A stretch of DNA of 64,000 nt from JAEUMD01 sp050250815 (GCA_050250815.1 JBFWNY010000012.1:1-64000); one strand, 5' to 3'; numbered from the stretch's first letter, positions 1 to 8,496 are shown. Translations and numbers: made by a program. Notes: generated from the sequence alone by a model not told the origin.

Positions 1-143
1 CCGACCTTGAACTTGTAGAACCCCTGCTGCGCAATCTCGGCGGCAGACTTGCTCTCCGCGAATACGACCCGGCGGTCGATACCCAGGACGGCCGCGGCCG
101 CGGTCGCACCCTCTACGATCGTTCTGCGGCTGATGTCGTGCAT
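1..143 (-). CDS. exported protein, N-terminal fragment (possible MBL-fold hydrolase)
   Basis: The gene runs off the left edge and only its first 47 codons are visible, from an ATG at 143 reading leftwards. Residues 5-21 (SRRTIVEGATAAAAVLG) look like a twin-arginine-type leader with a short hydrophobic stretch. Residues 41-47 (GFYKFKV) resemble the strand that opens the catalytic domain of exported metallo-beta-lactamase-fold hydrolases. No metal-binding motif lies inside the window, so that assignment is inference from a very short match. Export is better supported than the enzyme class. Confidence 0.5.
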   Translation of the reverse strand, partial: MHDISRRTIVEGATAAAAVLGIDRRVVFAESKSAAEIAQQGFYKFKV

Positions 144-253
144 CTCGGCGACTCCTGTGAAGATTGACGGGTCCAGGCCCGGCTGAGAAAGCCTGCGCCA
201 TCGTCTGCGCAGATCATGTCGAACGCAAGAAGCGCCATCGTGACGGCCTATGC

Positions 254-1003
254 TCAGGTCGATCTGATCTGCCCGTCCGGACGCGCTGCTTCCGCTTCGC
301 TTCCACGACTCCTGCCGCCCTTGTACGCGGCCAGGATGCGCTCCGGCTTCGCACCCATGGCATGCAGCGCGAGGCAGTACTGGTTGCGCAGAACCCGCGC
401 AGGATAACCGGCGGACTGGTAGCGTTCGGCACCTGTCACGGCCAAGGCGCGCAGCCGCGCGATGCGGCGGCGCCCCAGACGGCGGGCCAGCATGACGTCC
501 TCCATGATGGGGACCGGGGCGTAGCCGCCAACGGCATCGTAGAGCCTGCGTGGAATGAGCAGCCCCTGGTCTCCATAGGGGAGGCCGGCCAGATTGCGCA
601 GCGCCACCAGCCGCTCCAGCACGCGCGGCGCCGCACCCACATCGTCCAACGCAAATCGAAACGAGGCGGCCGACAACGACCGGCGGTCGCCATCTACGGC
701 TTCCATGAAGCGGGCAACCTCTTCATCCCAGCCGTGCGAGAGCACCGTGTCGGCGTGCAGGAAAAGAAGCCAAGGCTGTTTGGCTTTCCGGGCGCCGAGG
801 GCGAGCTGCCGGCCCCTGCCGGGCTCACTGGCGATGAGATCGGCGCCAGCAGCATCGACGATGTGCAGGGTACCGTCGGTCGAACCCCCGTCGACGACGA
901 CGACATCGCGCACCAAGCCCTCGACCGCGGCAGGAACAAGTGCCGTCAGGCACTGTGCCAGCCGCTCTCCGGCGTTGAGTGTGGGTATGACGACGCTAAG
1001 CAT
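254..1003 (-). CDS. family 2 glycosyltransferase, TIGR04283-like
   Basis: A 249-residue GT-A fold glycosyltransferase. The start is the ATG at 1003, which puts MLSVVIPTLNAGE at the N-terminus and has a GAGAGGG Shine-Dalgarno four bases upstream; the longer open frame to 1093 has no such support. Visible motifs are DGGSTDGT (38-45), GRGRQLALGA (62-71) and LHADT (82-86), the latter replacing the usual DxD. These are typical of the small cytoplasmic TIGR04283 group. The acceptor is unknown. Some family members sit in arsenosugar clusters, but nothing nearby supports that here. It is divergent from the radical SAM gene at 1192. Confidence 0.8.
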   Translation of the reverse strand: MLSVVIPTLNAGERLAQCLTALVPAAVEGLVRDVVVVDGGSTDGTLHIVDAAGADLIASEPGRGRQLALGARKAKQPWLLFLHADTVLSHGWDEEVARFMEAVDGDRRSLSAASFRFALDDVGAAPRVLERLVALRNLAGLPYGDQGLLIPRRLYDAVGGYAPVPIMEDVMLARRLGRRRIARLRALAVTGAERYQSAGYPARVLRNQYCLALHAMGAKPERILAAYKGGRSRGSEAEAARPDGQIRST

Positions 1004-1191
1004 GGCCCTCTCTGGCACGCCAGCGAGCCCGCAACAACCTTGCGAGCAGCATCGCGGCCCGGTCGCACGCCGCCATGGTTGGTCATCTTGCATTGGGCAG
1101 CCAGACGCGACGAATGTTCTTTATTTGTTCTGCGCTTTCGCCTACTGTTGCGGCAGCACGCAGGTGACGCGAGCGGCGGTGAGAGAAATTG

Positions 1192-2301
1192 ATGGCGTCG
1201 AGCACACGCGAAGACGACGAGACGAGGAGCGAAGGCATCGACGCCGAGCGGCGGCGGGGCCGCGGAGCGGTGTCGAACTCAAGCGGCCGCTACGAGGCCC
1301 GATCGGTCCAGAGCTTCGACGACGGCTGGGACAGTATGGGCTCACTCGCACCGTTCCGGACACATGTGCAGGAGGAGCCGGCGCGCTCCATCATCACCAC
1401 CAACGACAGCCCGGACATCTCGTTCGACCAGTCGATCAACGCCTACCGCGGCTGCGAGCACGGTTGCATTTACTGCTATGCGCGCCCGACACACTGCTAT
1501 CTTGGCCATTCGGCGGGTCTCGATTTCGAGACGCTGCTTTACGCCAAGACGAACGCTGCCGAACTGCTCGAACGCGAGCTCGCCAAGCCGCGCTACGTGC
1601 CCAAGACCATCGCGATCGGCACCAATACCGATCCCTACCAGCCCATCGAGCGGACGTACCGCATAACGCGCCAGATTCTAGAGGTCCTGAACCGCGCAAA
1701 CCACCCTGTCGGGATCGTCACCAAATCGGCCCTGGTCACCCGCGACATCGACATCCTGTCGTCGATGGCCGAGCGCGGACTGGTCAAGGTTGCGTTGTCG
1801 GTCACGACTCTTGACCGCAAGCTTGCGCGTGTCATGGAGCCACGAGCGGCGACACCACCACTCAGGCTGGCGGCGCTGCAAGAGCTGGCGCGTGCGGGCA
1901 TACCGACTGGGATCATGATGGCCCCGATCGTACCTGCCCTCAACGACGCCGAGATCGAGGCGGTGCTCGCCGCTGCCCGCGACGCTGGAGTGCGGGAGGC
2001 GGGCTACGTTTTGCTGCGCCTGCCGCTGGAGCTGAAGCAATTGTTCCGCGAGTGGCTGGAGGAGCACTTTCCTGACCGCGCCAAGCGCGTGGTCAACATC
2101 CTTCAGAGCATGCACGGCGGGCGAGACTACGTAGCCGAATTCGGGTTGCGGCAGCGAGGCAGCGGGCCCTATGCGGAGCAGATCGCCCAGCGCTTCCGCC
2201 TCGCACGCCGCCGGCTCGGCCTCGACGGCGAACGAGCCGTCCTCAGAACCGACCTGTTCCGGGCCCCGGTTGTCCACGGCGGACAGATGCCCCTGTTTTG
2301 A
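1192..2301 (+). CDS. PA0069-family radical SAM protein
   Basis: A 369-residue radical SAM protein of the PA0069/Rv2578c group, distantly related to spore photoproduct lyase. The 4Fe-4S cluster motif CEHGCIYC is at residues 88-95 (CX3CX2C), followed by YARPTH. The start is the ATG at 1192 rather than the in-frame TTG three bases earlier; GGTGAGAG lies just upstream. The N-terminal 60 residues are charged and low in complexity. The substrate is not established for this family. rnhB follows 30 bases downstream on the same strand and may be co-transcribed. Confidence 0.85.
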   Translation: MASSTREDDETRSEGIDAERRRGRGAVSNSSGRYEARSVQSFDDGWDSMGSLAPFRTHVQEEPARSIITTNDSPDISFDQSINAYRGCEHGCIYCYARPTHCYLGHSAGLDFETLLYAKTNAAELLERELAKPRYVPKTIAIGTNTDPYQPIERTYRITRQILEVLNRANHPVGIVTKSALVTRDIDILSSMAERGLVKVALSVTTLDRKLARVMEPRAATPPLRLAALQELARAGIPTGIMMAPIVPALNDAEIEAVLAAARDAGVREAGYVLLRLPLELKQLFREWLEEHFPDRAKRVVNILQSMHGGRDYVAEFGLRQRGSGPYAEQIAQRFRLARRRLGLDGERAVLRTDLFRAPVVHGGQMPLF

Positions 2302-2331
2302 CAGGGCCGGAGCGCTCGCTACGCTCCTCGC

Positions 2332-2967
2332 ATGAGGATCAGCGATTCGCACATCGTGGCGACGTTCGAGCTGGAGACCGTGGAGCTCCAGCTTCGTGGC
2401 GGGCCCATCGCCGGTATCGACGAGGCTGGGCGTGGACCATGGGCCGGGCCGGTCGTGGCGGCCGCAGTCGTGCTGAACCCGAATGATCTGCCCCCTGGCA
2501 TCGCCGACAGCAAGGCGCTCGACGCCGACGCCCGCGAGATCGTTTTCGCCCGCATCCTCGAGCGAGCCATCGCCATCGGCGTGGGTATCGCTGATCCAGA
2601 ACGCATCGATCGCGAGAATATCCTCAACGCCACCATGTGGGCGATGGCGGAGGCCGTGAGGGCACTGAACGTAAGACCTCGGCTTGCGCTCGTCGATGGC
2701 AACCGCAAGCCGCAGCTCGATCTGGAATGCCGCACCATCGTGAAGGGCGATGCCAAGTGCCTGTCGATTGCTGCGGCGTCCATCGTCGCCAAGGTGACGC
2801 GCGACAGAATGATGGTCGCGCTGGCCGACGATCATCCGCACCACGGTTTCGAGCGGCACAAGGGCTACGGTACGCCGGAGCACAGGGAGGCGATCCGCCG
2901 CTTCGGCGTGACGCCGCATCACCGGCGCTCCTTCAAACCGGTGCAACTCGCCTTGTCACTGGTCTGA
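2332..2967 (+). CDS. rnhB: ribonuclease HII
   Basis: RNase HII cleaves RNA in RNA-DNA hybrids and starts ribonucleotide excision from DNA. In this 211-residue protein the four acidic catalytic residues are D30 and E31 (in GIDEAGRGPWAGP), D122 and D140. Their spacing equals that of D16/E17/D108/D126 in the E. coli enzyme. The basic C-terminal stretch FGVTPHHRRSF is also typical. No strong Shine-Dalgarno precedes the ATG, so translation may be coupled to the upstream radical SAM gene. It converges with the small exported protein at 3070-3264. Confidence 0.95.
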   Translation: MRISDSHIVATFELETVELQLRGGPIAGIDEAGRGPWAGPVVAAAVVLNPNDLPPGIADSKALDADAREIVFARILERAIAIGVGIADPERIDRENILNATMWAMAEAVRALNVRPRLALVDGNRKPQLDLECRTIVKGDAKCLSIAAASIVAKVTRDRMMVALADDHPHHGFERHKGYGTPEHREAIRRFGVTPHHRRSFKPVQLALSLV

Positions 2968-3018
2968 CGCTTGCGCCGAGCGCGCCCACCTCTGCTTCTT
3001 AGTTCGCCAAAAAGCAAA

Positions 3019-3041
3019 CGGCCCCGGACGAGCCGGGGCCG
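3019..3041 (-). terminator. Rho-independent terminator for the 3070-3264 gene
   Basis: A perfect 9-bp GC stem (3019-3027 with 3033-3041) with a 5-base loop. On the minus strand it is followed by a T-rich run, TTTGCTTTTT. It lies 29 bases past the minus-strand stop codon and between two convergent genes, so it may also slow readthrough from rnhB. Confidence 0.75.
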
Positions 3042-3069
3042 CGCGAAATCATTCACAGAGACGTTACGA

Positions 3070-3264
3070 TCAACGGCGCTTGCGCACGTGCACGACGCGC
3101 GGTGCACGAACGTGGTGCACGACGACGCGGGGGGCGCGGACCAGCATCTTGGTCAGCGCGCAACCGGCGCGCGGTGCGCGCTTGTGATGGGCCTCGGAGG
3201 CCGACGGCATGGAGACGACGGCCACAGCCGCGGCGACCGCGGCGATCGTGATACGCTTGAACAT
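3070..3264 (-). CDS. small cationic exported protein with RAPRVV repeats
   Basis: A 64-residue protein starting at an ATG preceded by GGAGG. Residues 1-25 form a Sec signal peptide ending in ASEA. The mature part is about 39 residues, very rich in Arg and His, and contains two copies of RAPRVV spaced by VHHV, ending in VHVRKRR; it has one cysteine. The repeats are visible in the DNA as recurring gtgcacgacg-type units. A good terminator follows. The family is not recognised. The composition suggests binding to nucleic acid, metal or the envelope, but that is only inference. Confidence 0.65.
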   Translation of the reverse strand: MFKRITIAAVAAAVAVVSMPSASEAHHKRAPRAGCALTKMLVRAPRVVVHHVRAPRVVHVRKRR

Positions 3265-3648
3265 CGGGTTTCCTCCGGTTGAGACAGCTCGCAGCTCCGA
3301 ACCACTCCAGCAAGCTCAGTACTGCTTATCGCTCGACTTCAGCGCGTAAGTCTTGTGACGACGAAGACCTTGGTTAACTTGGAAATGCTGCAAGTCGGCT
3401 GACAATTCGGATTGTCCGAAACACGGCATTTGCCTGCGTTCAGGTCTTATTCACGTTCCCCGCCGCATTGTCGTCGCTATGGACCCGCCGCGACAGGACG
3501 AGGTGGAACCAGGTTCTCCTGTCGGCGTTGCCACCACCATGACACGATTTGCGGGTGCTAACTTTCTGACGCGCCCGACGAATGCTCGCCGGACCCCAGG
3601 GAATGCGAGACCGCGATCGGTCTCGCCTCAGATCGAGGAACTTGAGAC
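3265..3648. other. intergenic region between two small exported-protein genes
   Basis: No gene is supported here. It should hold the divergent promoters of the genes at 3264 and 3649. Two dyads are visible: GACAAT-4-ATTGTC at 3401-3416, a possible operator, and a 9-bp hairpin at 3605-3626 just upstream of the ribosome binding site of the 3649 gene. Confidence 0.6.
3605..3626 (+). promoter_or_regulatory. hairpin ahead of the ribosome binding site of the 3649 gene
   Basis: Perfect 9-bp inverted repeat GCGAGACCG / CGGTCTCGC with a CGAT loop, ending 22 bases before the ATG at 3649 and just before the GAGGAAC ribosome binding site. In the mRNA it would form a stable stem beside the initiation region. 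It has no T-run, so it is not a terminator. A role in translation or mRNA stability is inference. Confidence 0.4.
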
Positions 3649-3978
3649 ATGATCTCCAAGACCATCATGGCCGCTGCGCTCGCCTGCAGCCTCGCGCTCG
3701 CCGGCGCGACGGGTGCTTCGGCCGCTGGAACCGGCGCTCTGGCCGGCCTCAAGGGCGCTGACACGCACAGCACGGTCATCGATGTCCGCGGCCGCGGTGC
3801 GCGCAATGTCGCCCTGGGTGTCCTGGGTGCGGCTGCCGCCGTTGCCATTATCTCGGGCGCCGCTCGCGCCGAGCGCCGCGGCTATCGCCACTCCGACCGC
3901 TGCGACTACTACGACTACAAGTGCTCGCAGGGCTACGGCTGGGCGTGCCGCAAGTTCGATAACCGTTGCGACTACTGA
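3649..3978 (+). CDS. small exported protein with Cys/Tyr-rich tail
   Basis: A 109-residue protein. Residues 1-25 form a clear signal peptide ending ASA. A second Ala/Gly hydrophobic segment at about 54-70 (ALGVLGAAAAVAIISGA) suggests a membrane anchor. The tail from about residue 83 holds four cysteines in a Tyr/Asp-rich setting, RCDYYDYKC then WACRKFDNRCDY. The start is supported by GAGGAAC upstream, and a strong terminator follows at 4005. The function is not recognised; paired disulfides in the periplasm are plausible. Confidence 0.7.
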   Translation: MISKTIMAAALACSLALAGATGASAAGTGALAGLKGADTHSTVIDVRGRGARNVALGVLGAAAAVAIISGAARAERRGYRHSDRCDYYDYKCSQGYGWACRKFDNRCDY

Positions 3979-4004
3979 GCCGCGACGAACGTCGCTGCCA
4001 CGAC

Positions 4005-4037
4005 AAGCGCTCCGGTCTCGCACCGGAGCGCTTTTTT
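4005..4037 (+). terminator. Rho-independent terminator after the 3649 gene
   Basis: A perfect 12-bp stem (AAGCGCTCCGGT with ACCGGAGCGCTT), a five-base loop, and a run of six T residues overlapping the end of the stem. It starts 26 bases past the stop codon. Confidence 0.9.
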
Positions 4038-4129
4038 GTTTGCCTGCCAGAGTTGTAGCGCGGCCAATTGCCAAGACAGCAACAAACTCGTGTGCGAGGC
4101 TGCCGGACACGTGGAGATCCAGGCCCGCT

Positions 4130-4170
4130 TTAACCATTCGTTAGGAATGGCGCTTCATCATCCCTTAACC
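4130..4170 (+). promoter_or_regulatory. CtrA-like binding sites upstream of ccrM
   Basis: TTAA at 4130-4133, seven bases, then TTAG at 4141-4144 match the CtrA full site TTAA-N7-TTAA with one mismatch. A TTAACC half site follows at 4165-4170. They lie 76-116 bases before the ccrM start. In Caulobacter and relatives CtrA is known to activate ccrM late in the cell cycle, so position and sequence agree, although binding here is inference. Confidence 0.55.
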
Positions 4171-4245
4171 AAGGTGAAGCTGAAGTCGTGTCGGGTGTAG
4201 CTTGGACTTCTGTCTGGCGAAGTCTTGTTTGGTGAGTTGCGTTGC

Positions 4246-5376
4246 ATGGGTGCGCGTCATCGTTCTGGCCCGGCTGGCGCCGAGGGCCGCGTTATTGTTC
4301 AGGATTGCCTCGATGCGCTTCGGCGATTGCCGGATGAAAGCGTCGACCTCGTTTTCGCTGATCCCCCGTATAATCTGCAACTCGAAGGCGAACTGCTCCG
4401 CCCCAACAATACGCGCGTCGATGGCGTCGACGACGATTGGGACAAGTTCGGCAGCTTCGAGGACTACGACCGCTTCTCGCGCGCCTGGCTTGGCGAGTGC
4501 CGCCGCGTACTCAAGCCCAATGGCGCTCTATGGGTCATCGGGTCCTACCACAACATATTCCGGCTCGGCGCCGCGCTACAGGACCAGGGCTACTGGATCC
4601 TCAACGACATCATTTGGCGCAAGGTCAACCCGATGCCCAACTTCCGGGGCCGGCGCTTCACCAACGCGCATGAAACGCTCATATGGGCGGCGCGCGAGCA
4701 ACGCTCGCGCTACACATTCAACTACGACAGCCTGAAGGCGCTCAACGACGACGTACAGATGCGCTCCGACTGGCTGTTCCCGATCTGCTCGGGACCGGAA
4801 CGCCTGAAGGACGTCGAGGGCCGCAAGGCGCATCCGACGCAGAAGCCCGAGGCGCTCATCGCCCGCGTCCTTCTCGCCTCCACCAATGCCGGTGACGTGG
4901 TGCTCGACCCGTTCCTGGGATCGGGCACGACCGCGGCCGTGGCGCGGCGGCTCGGACGCCGCTGGATCGGCATCGAGCGCGACCCGGCGTATGCCGCCTT
5001 CGCGCGGGCGCGCATCGAGGCGGTGACCCCACTTCCAGAGAGTGTCCTGGAGACGGCGCGATCAAAGCGCGCGGAGCCACGCGTGCCCTTCGGTACGCTT
5101 GTCGAATTGGGCATTGTGCAGGCGGGCAGCGCGCTGTTCGACGCCAAGGCCGAGATCCGAGCCGAGGTTAAGGCCGACGGCACACTGGCGCATGCGGGGC
5201 GGCAGGGTTCCATCCATCGGCTGGGCGCCGAGGTGCAGGGCAAAAGCGCCTGCAACGGCTGGACCTACTGGCACTTCCGCCAGCAGGGCCGTCTGCAGCC
5301 CATCGACATCCTGCGCGACCAGGCCAAGCGGCAATTGGGATTGTCGGCGGCAGGCGCCATGATCGCCGCCGAATAG
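4246..5376 (+). CDS. ccrM: cell-cycle regulated adenine methyltransferase CcrM (GANTC)
   Basis: A beta-class N6-adenine methyltransferase of 376 residues that methylates GANTC sites and marks chromosome replication state. The catalytic DPPY is at 39-42, the AdoMet motif DPFLGSGTT at 221-229, and the GRKAHPTQKP stretch at about 192-201. The last 90 or so residues form the C-terminal RAMA-type domain found in CcrM. The start is the ATG at 4246; an in-frame TTG at 4225 is possible but less likely. There is no partner restriction gene, so this is an orphan regulatory methylase. CtrA-like boxes lie upstream. Confidence 0.93.
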   Translation: MGARHRSGPAGAEGRVIVQDCLDALRRLPDESVDLVFADPPYNLQLEGELLRPNNTRVDGVDDDWDKFGSFEDYDRFSRAWLGECRRVLKPNGALWVIGSYHNIFRLGAALQDQGYWILNDIIWRKVNPMPNFRGRRFTNAHETLIWAAREQRSRYTFNYDSLKALNDDVQMRSDWLFPICSGPERLKDVEGRKAHPTQKPEALIARVLLASTNAGDVVLDPFLGSGTTAAVARRLGRRWIGIERDPAYAAFARARIEAVTPLPESVLETARSKRAEPRVPFGTLVELGIVQAGSALFDAKAEIRAEVKADGTLAHAGRQGSIHRLGAEVQGKSACNGWTYWHFRQQGRLQPIDILRDQAKRQLGLSAAGAMIAAE

Positions 5377-5581
5377 CGGTGCCGCGTTGCACGCACGTCC
5401 CGCCCCTTACCCGCAGTGTTGCTGCCATGCCGCCGTCGCTGCGCTCACGTTGCTGCCGAGCCGCGGTGAATTGATAGCGCTGCCGCCAATTTGCTAGCTT
5501 TTCCTGGTACGCGTGCTGACACTGGGTGCGCGCGGCTTTCGCGCAGGTGTCAGACCGTGCGCCGACGAGGGGGAGTTTCGC

Positions 5582-6964
5582 GTGGCCGACAGACGCATGC
5601 CGGCGGATTTCCGCGCCGATGCCGCAAAGCTCGACGCTTGGGCCGCCGCACCGGCCGACAGCGCCGACGACGTCGCCCGCAATCTTACCGGGCTCTACCG
5701 CACGCTGCACGCGCTCAACATCAGCAACTACGACGTCGACGCGCTGGCCAAGGCCGCACCCGCGCTTGTGCATTCGCTGTTCGCATCGCGTATGCGCCTC
5801 AAGGACAGGGTCCGCGAGTGGGAGCAAAAGGGCCTACTCGACGCGCCGGTGCAGCGCGCACTGCGCGACGCGTTCCGCGTCATGCGCTACGGCGCCGACA
5901 TGCTGGGCGAGCTGGCGATCGGCCACCGCCGGCTGCCGGAGGACGGCAAGACGCTGCGCGCGTATCGTGGCATCAATTCCAACACGCTCATCAATCCCAG
6001 CTTCGACATCGGCCGCGATCTGGAATTCAAGTCCGGCGATATCATCATCATGCGCGGACGCGCCGCCAACAGTGCCGCCATCGCCCGCATCGGCGACGTC
6101 GACAGCCAGTACAGCCACGCGGGGCTCGTCCACGTCGATCCGGCAGGACGCGCCTGGATGGTCGAGGTGCTGATCGAGAAGGGCGGCGTCATCGTGCCGC
6201 TCGCCGATGCGCTGGCGCACGATCTGGGACGGGCCATCGTGCTGCGCCATCCCGATGAGGCGCTTGCCCACCGCGCCGCGACCATCGCGTACGACAGGTT
6301 GAGCAAGGCGGTGAGCGTCAAGCCGATCCTCTACGACTTCACCATGGAACTTGACGGCTACAAGCGGCTCTACTGCTCGAAGCTCGTTCGCATGGCCTAT
6401 CTGGAAGCGAGTGGCGGCGCCGTGCGGTTGCCGTCGTATCCCACCAGCCTCGACATGACCAACCGCGACTTCTTCGACCGCATCGGCGTGACGGCGAGGA
6501 GGACGTTCGCTCCCGGCGACCTGGAGATCGAGCCGTCGCTTGAGACGGTCGCCGAATGGCAGGATTATCGCGTCACCGCCGAGTTGCGGCTCGCCGACCT
6601 CGTCATGGACAAGCTGTTCGAATGGATGGAAACGGACGGCCTGCGGTTCGAGGAGGATTTTCTCGTCCGTCTCATCAGCCGCCTCGGACGCTTCGCCGCG
6701 GGTCTGTCGGGCGGAGTAAAATCGATGATCGACGAGGTCGTTCCGACCGCGCCGCCCCACATGCCGCGGCGCACGATCGCCGCCATCATCATGCTGCACA
6801 AGACGGCGCAGCCACTGGTGCAGGAGCTGCTCGAAACGGAGGCCGAGCGCAGCCGCGTCTTCGGATACGGCCTCCATCCCACCGAGGTTCTGGAGTTCCT
6901 GGAGCGGAAGCGCGAGCGGCTGGCCGGGCGCATCGGCTATCTGACGGGGCTGGCGCGACGCTCC
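5582..6964 (+). CDS. YiiX-like permuted NlpC/P60 cysteine hydrolase
   Basis: About 461 residues. The start is the GTG at 5582 because GAGGGGGAG lies just upstream; an earlier in-frame GTG at 5513 has no such site. The central part has the circularly permuted papain-like (YiiX/YaeF) order: GDIIIMRG, then SHAGL with H179, E196 in MVEV, and YCSKLV with C265. The helical N-terminal 150 residues and the C-terminal 170 residues, which contain KSMIDEV, are not recognised. There is no signal peptide. Relatives are lipid- or peptide-directed hydrolases; the substrate here is unknown. Confidence 0.7.
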
Positions 6965-6972
6965 TGAGCGGC

Positions 6973-7332
6973 TCAGAGGCTTTCGACAAGGTCCTTCGCT
7001 TCCTTGAGGCCGAGAGCCAAGCGTTCGCGCGCGACCTTGATCGCATCGATCTTGCGTCCGTCGCGCAGCAACTTCCTCAGCTCGGCCTCTAGCGCCGGGT
7101 CGCGTCGAACCGCAGCGCCCCCGACCGTGCCTTCGATACCGGCCCCGCCGCTCGGTCCCGCATAGCCCTGCGAATGGACGCCGTGGCGCAGCTCGGTGGA
7201 CGCCGCGGGCGGTGACGCAGGCGACGACTGCCGCTGCTTGCGCCGCGCCGACCAGCGTCCGACGAAGAACGCAACCATCATCAAGAGAATGATTTTGATT
7301 CCGAGAGGAAGCTCGCCGACCAGCTCGTTCAT
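6973..7332 (-). CDS. membrane-anchored protein with ribosomal L7/L12 C-terminal-like domain
   Basis: A 119-residue protein starting at the ATG at 7332 behind AGGAGGAG. Residues 11-26 form one transmembrane helix followed by a basic stop-transfer patch (RWSARRKQR). A Pro/Gly/Ser linker leads to residues 80-119, where IDAIKVARERLALGLKEAKDLVESL strongly resembles the helix-turn of the L7/L12 C-terminal domain, which contacts translation factors on the ribosome. It is not a ribosomal protein gene. Its stop lies 6 bases from the end of the convergent YiiX-like gene. Confidence 0.7.
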   Translation of the reverse strand: MNELVGELPLGIKIILLMMVAFFVGRWSARRKQRQSSPASPPAASTELRHGVHSQGYAGPSGGAGIEGTVGGAAVRRDPALEAELRKLLRDGRKIDAIKVARERLALGLKEAKDLVESL

Positions 7333-7359
7333 CAAGCTCCTCCTCGCGCGTTGCGATGC

Positions 7360-8496
7360 TCAGGCTTGGGCACGCCCGCGCCGCTCACCCCGCGCTCCAT
7401 TCAACGCGTGCGCCAGCAGCTTGCGCATGACGCTCGGCAGCGCCGCGTCGGGAAGCTCGCGGCGCGGCATCCACAGACACCGTTCCGCCTCGGCCCAGAA
7501 TGTCAATTCCGCATCGACGGGCACGATCGCCCGATAGACCGCAAGGTCGAGGCGGAAGTGCGTGAAGGTGTGCGTGACGATGCCCGGCACTGGCCACCAG
7601 TCGGCGCGTACGGGCGCTGACTGCAGCAATCCGCTGCGCTCGGCCGGCAACTCGGACCACGGCGTGGACGGCACCTCCAGCATACCGCCCAGCAGACCGT
7701 TATCGGGGCGCCGGCGCAGCAGCACGGAACCGTCCTCGCGCAGCACGACGAACGCGACGCCCACTCGCACCGGCCGCTCGGCCTTGGCGGACTTCAGCGG
7801 GAGCGTCGCCTCGATGCCCTTGGCGCTCGCAGCACAATCGGGCTGTAGCGGGCAGACAAGGCACGACGGGCTCTTGGGTGTGCAGATGGTCGCGCCCAGG
7901 TCCATCATGGCTTGGGCAAAATCACCCGGACGCTTGGCCGGAGTGAGCGTCGCCGCGAGGCGCTTCAGCTCACCCTTGGCGGCCGGCAGGGGCTGCCGCA
8001 CAGCGAAAAGCCGTGCCGTCACCCGCTCGACGTTGCCGTCGACCGGCGTCTCGGGCTCCCCGAAAGCGATGGCCGCGATGGCCGCGGCCGTATAGGGACC
8101 GATACCCGGCAGGCGCAGCAGCTCGGCCGCCGTGCCAGGGAACTTGCCGCCGTGCTCGTTGACGATGACGCCAGCGCATTCGTGCAGCTTGCGCGCCCTC
8201 GCGTAGTAACCAAGGCCCGCCCAGGCGGCGAGAATATCGTCACGCGGCGCGGCGGCCAGCGCCTCCACGTCGGGCCAGCGGGCGATAAAGCGTTGAAAAT
8301 AGGGGATGACGGCCTTGACGGTCGTCTGCTGCAGCATGATCTCGCTGAGCCAGACCTTATACGGGTCGGAGCGCCGCCCGCGGCGCGCCCGCCAGGGCAG
8401 ATCGCGGCGCTCGTTATCGTACCAGCGGAGCAATGCTGCGACCGTGTCGGGCCCGGCAGGCCGGAGTGGGAGTTGCTTTCGCGCCACATCTGTCAC
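7360..8496 (-). CDS. mutY: A/G-specific adenine glycosylase MutY
   Basis: MutY removes adenine mispaired with 8-oxoguanine. In this 378-residue protein E52 (SEIMLQQTT) and D153 (PVDGNV), next to the helix-hairpin-helix LPGIGPYTA, have the spacing of E. coli E37 and D138. The 4Fe-4S ligands C205, C212, C215 and C221 follow (C-X6-C-X2-C-X5-C). The C-terminal 130 residues are the NUDIX-like 8-oxoG recognition domain. Translation starts at a GTG at 8496. It is divergent from the DciA-like gene, with about 107 bases between them. Confidence 0.96.
   Translation of the reverse strand: MTDVARKQLPLRPAGPDTVAALLRWYDNERRDLPWRARRGRRSDPYKVWLSEIMLQQTTVKAVIPYFQRFIARWPDVEALAAAPRDDILAAWAGLGYYARARKLHECAGVIVNEHGGKFPGTAAELLRLPGIGPYTAAAIAAIAFGEPETPVDGNVERVTARLFAVRQPLPAAKGELKRLAATLTPAKRPGDFAQAMMDLGATICTPKSPSCLVCPLQPDCAASAKGIEATLPLKSAKAERPVRVGVAFVVLREDGSVLLRRRPDNGLLGGMLEVPSTPWSELPAERSGLLQSAPVRADWWPVPGIVTHTFTHFRLDLAVYRAIVPVDAELTFWAEAERCLWMPRRELPDAALPSVMRKLLAHALNGARGERRGRAQA

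Noticed and set aside
1678..2946. 422-codon open frame on the minus strand
   Set aside because: It overlaps the radical SAM and rnhB genes, both with catalytic motifs.
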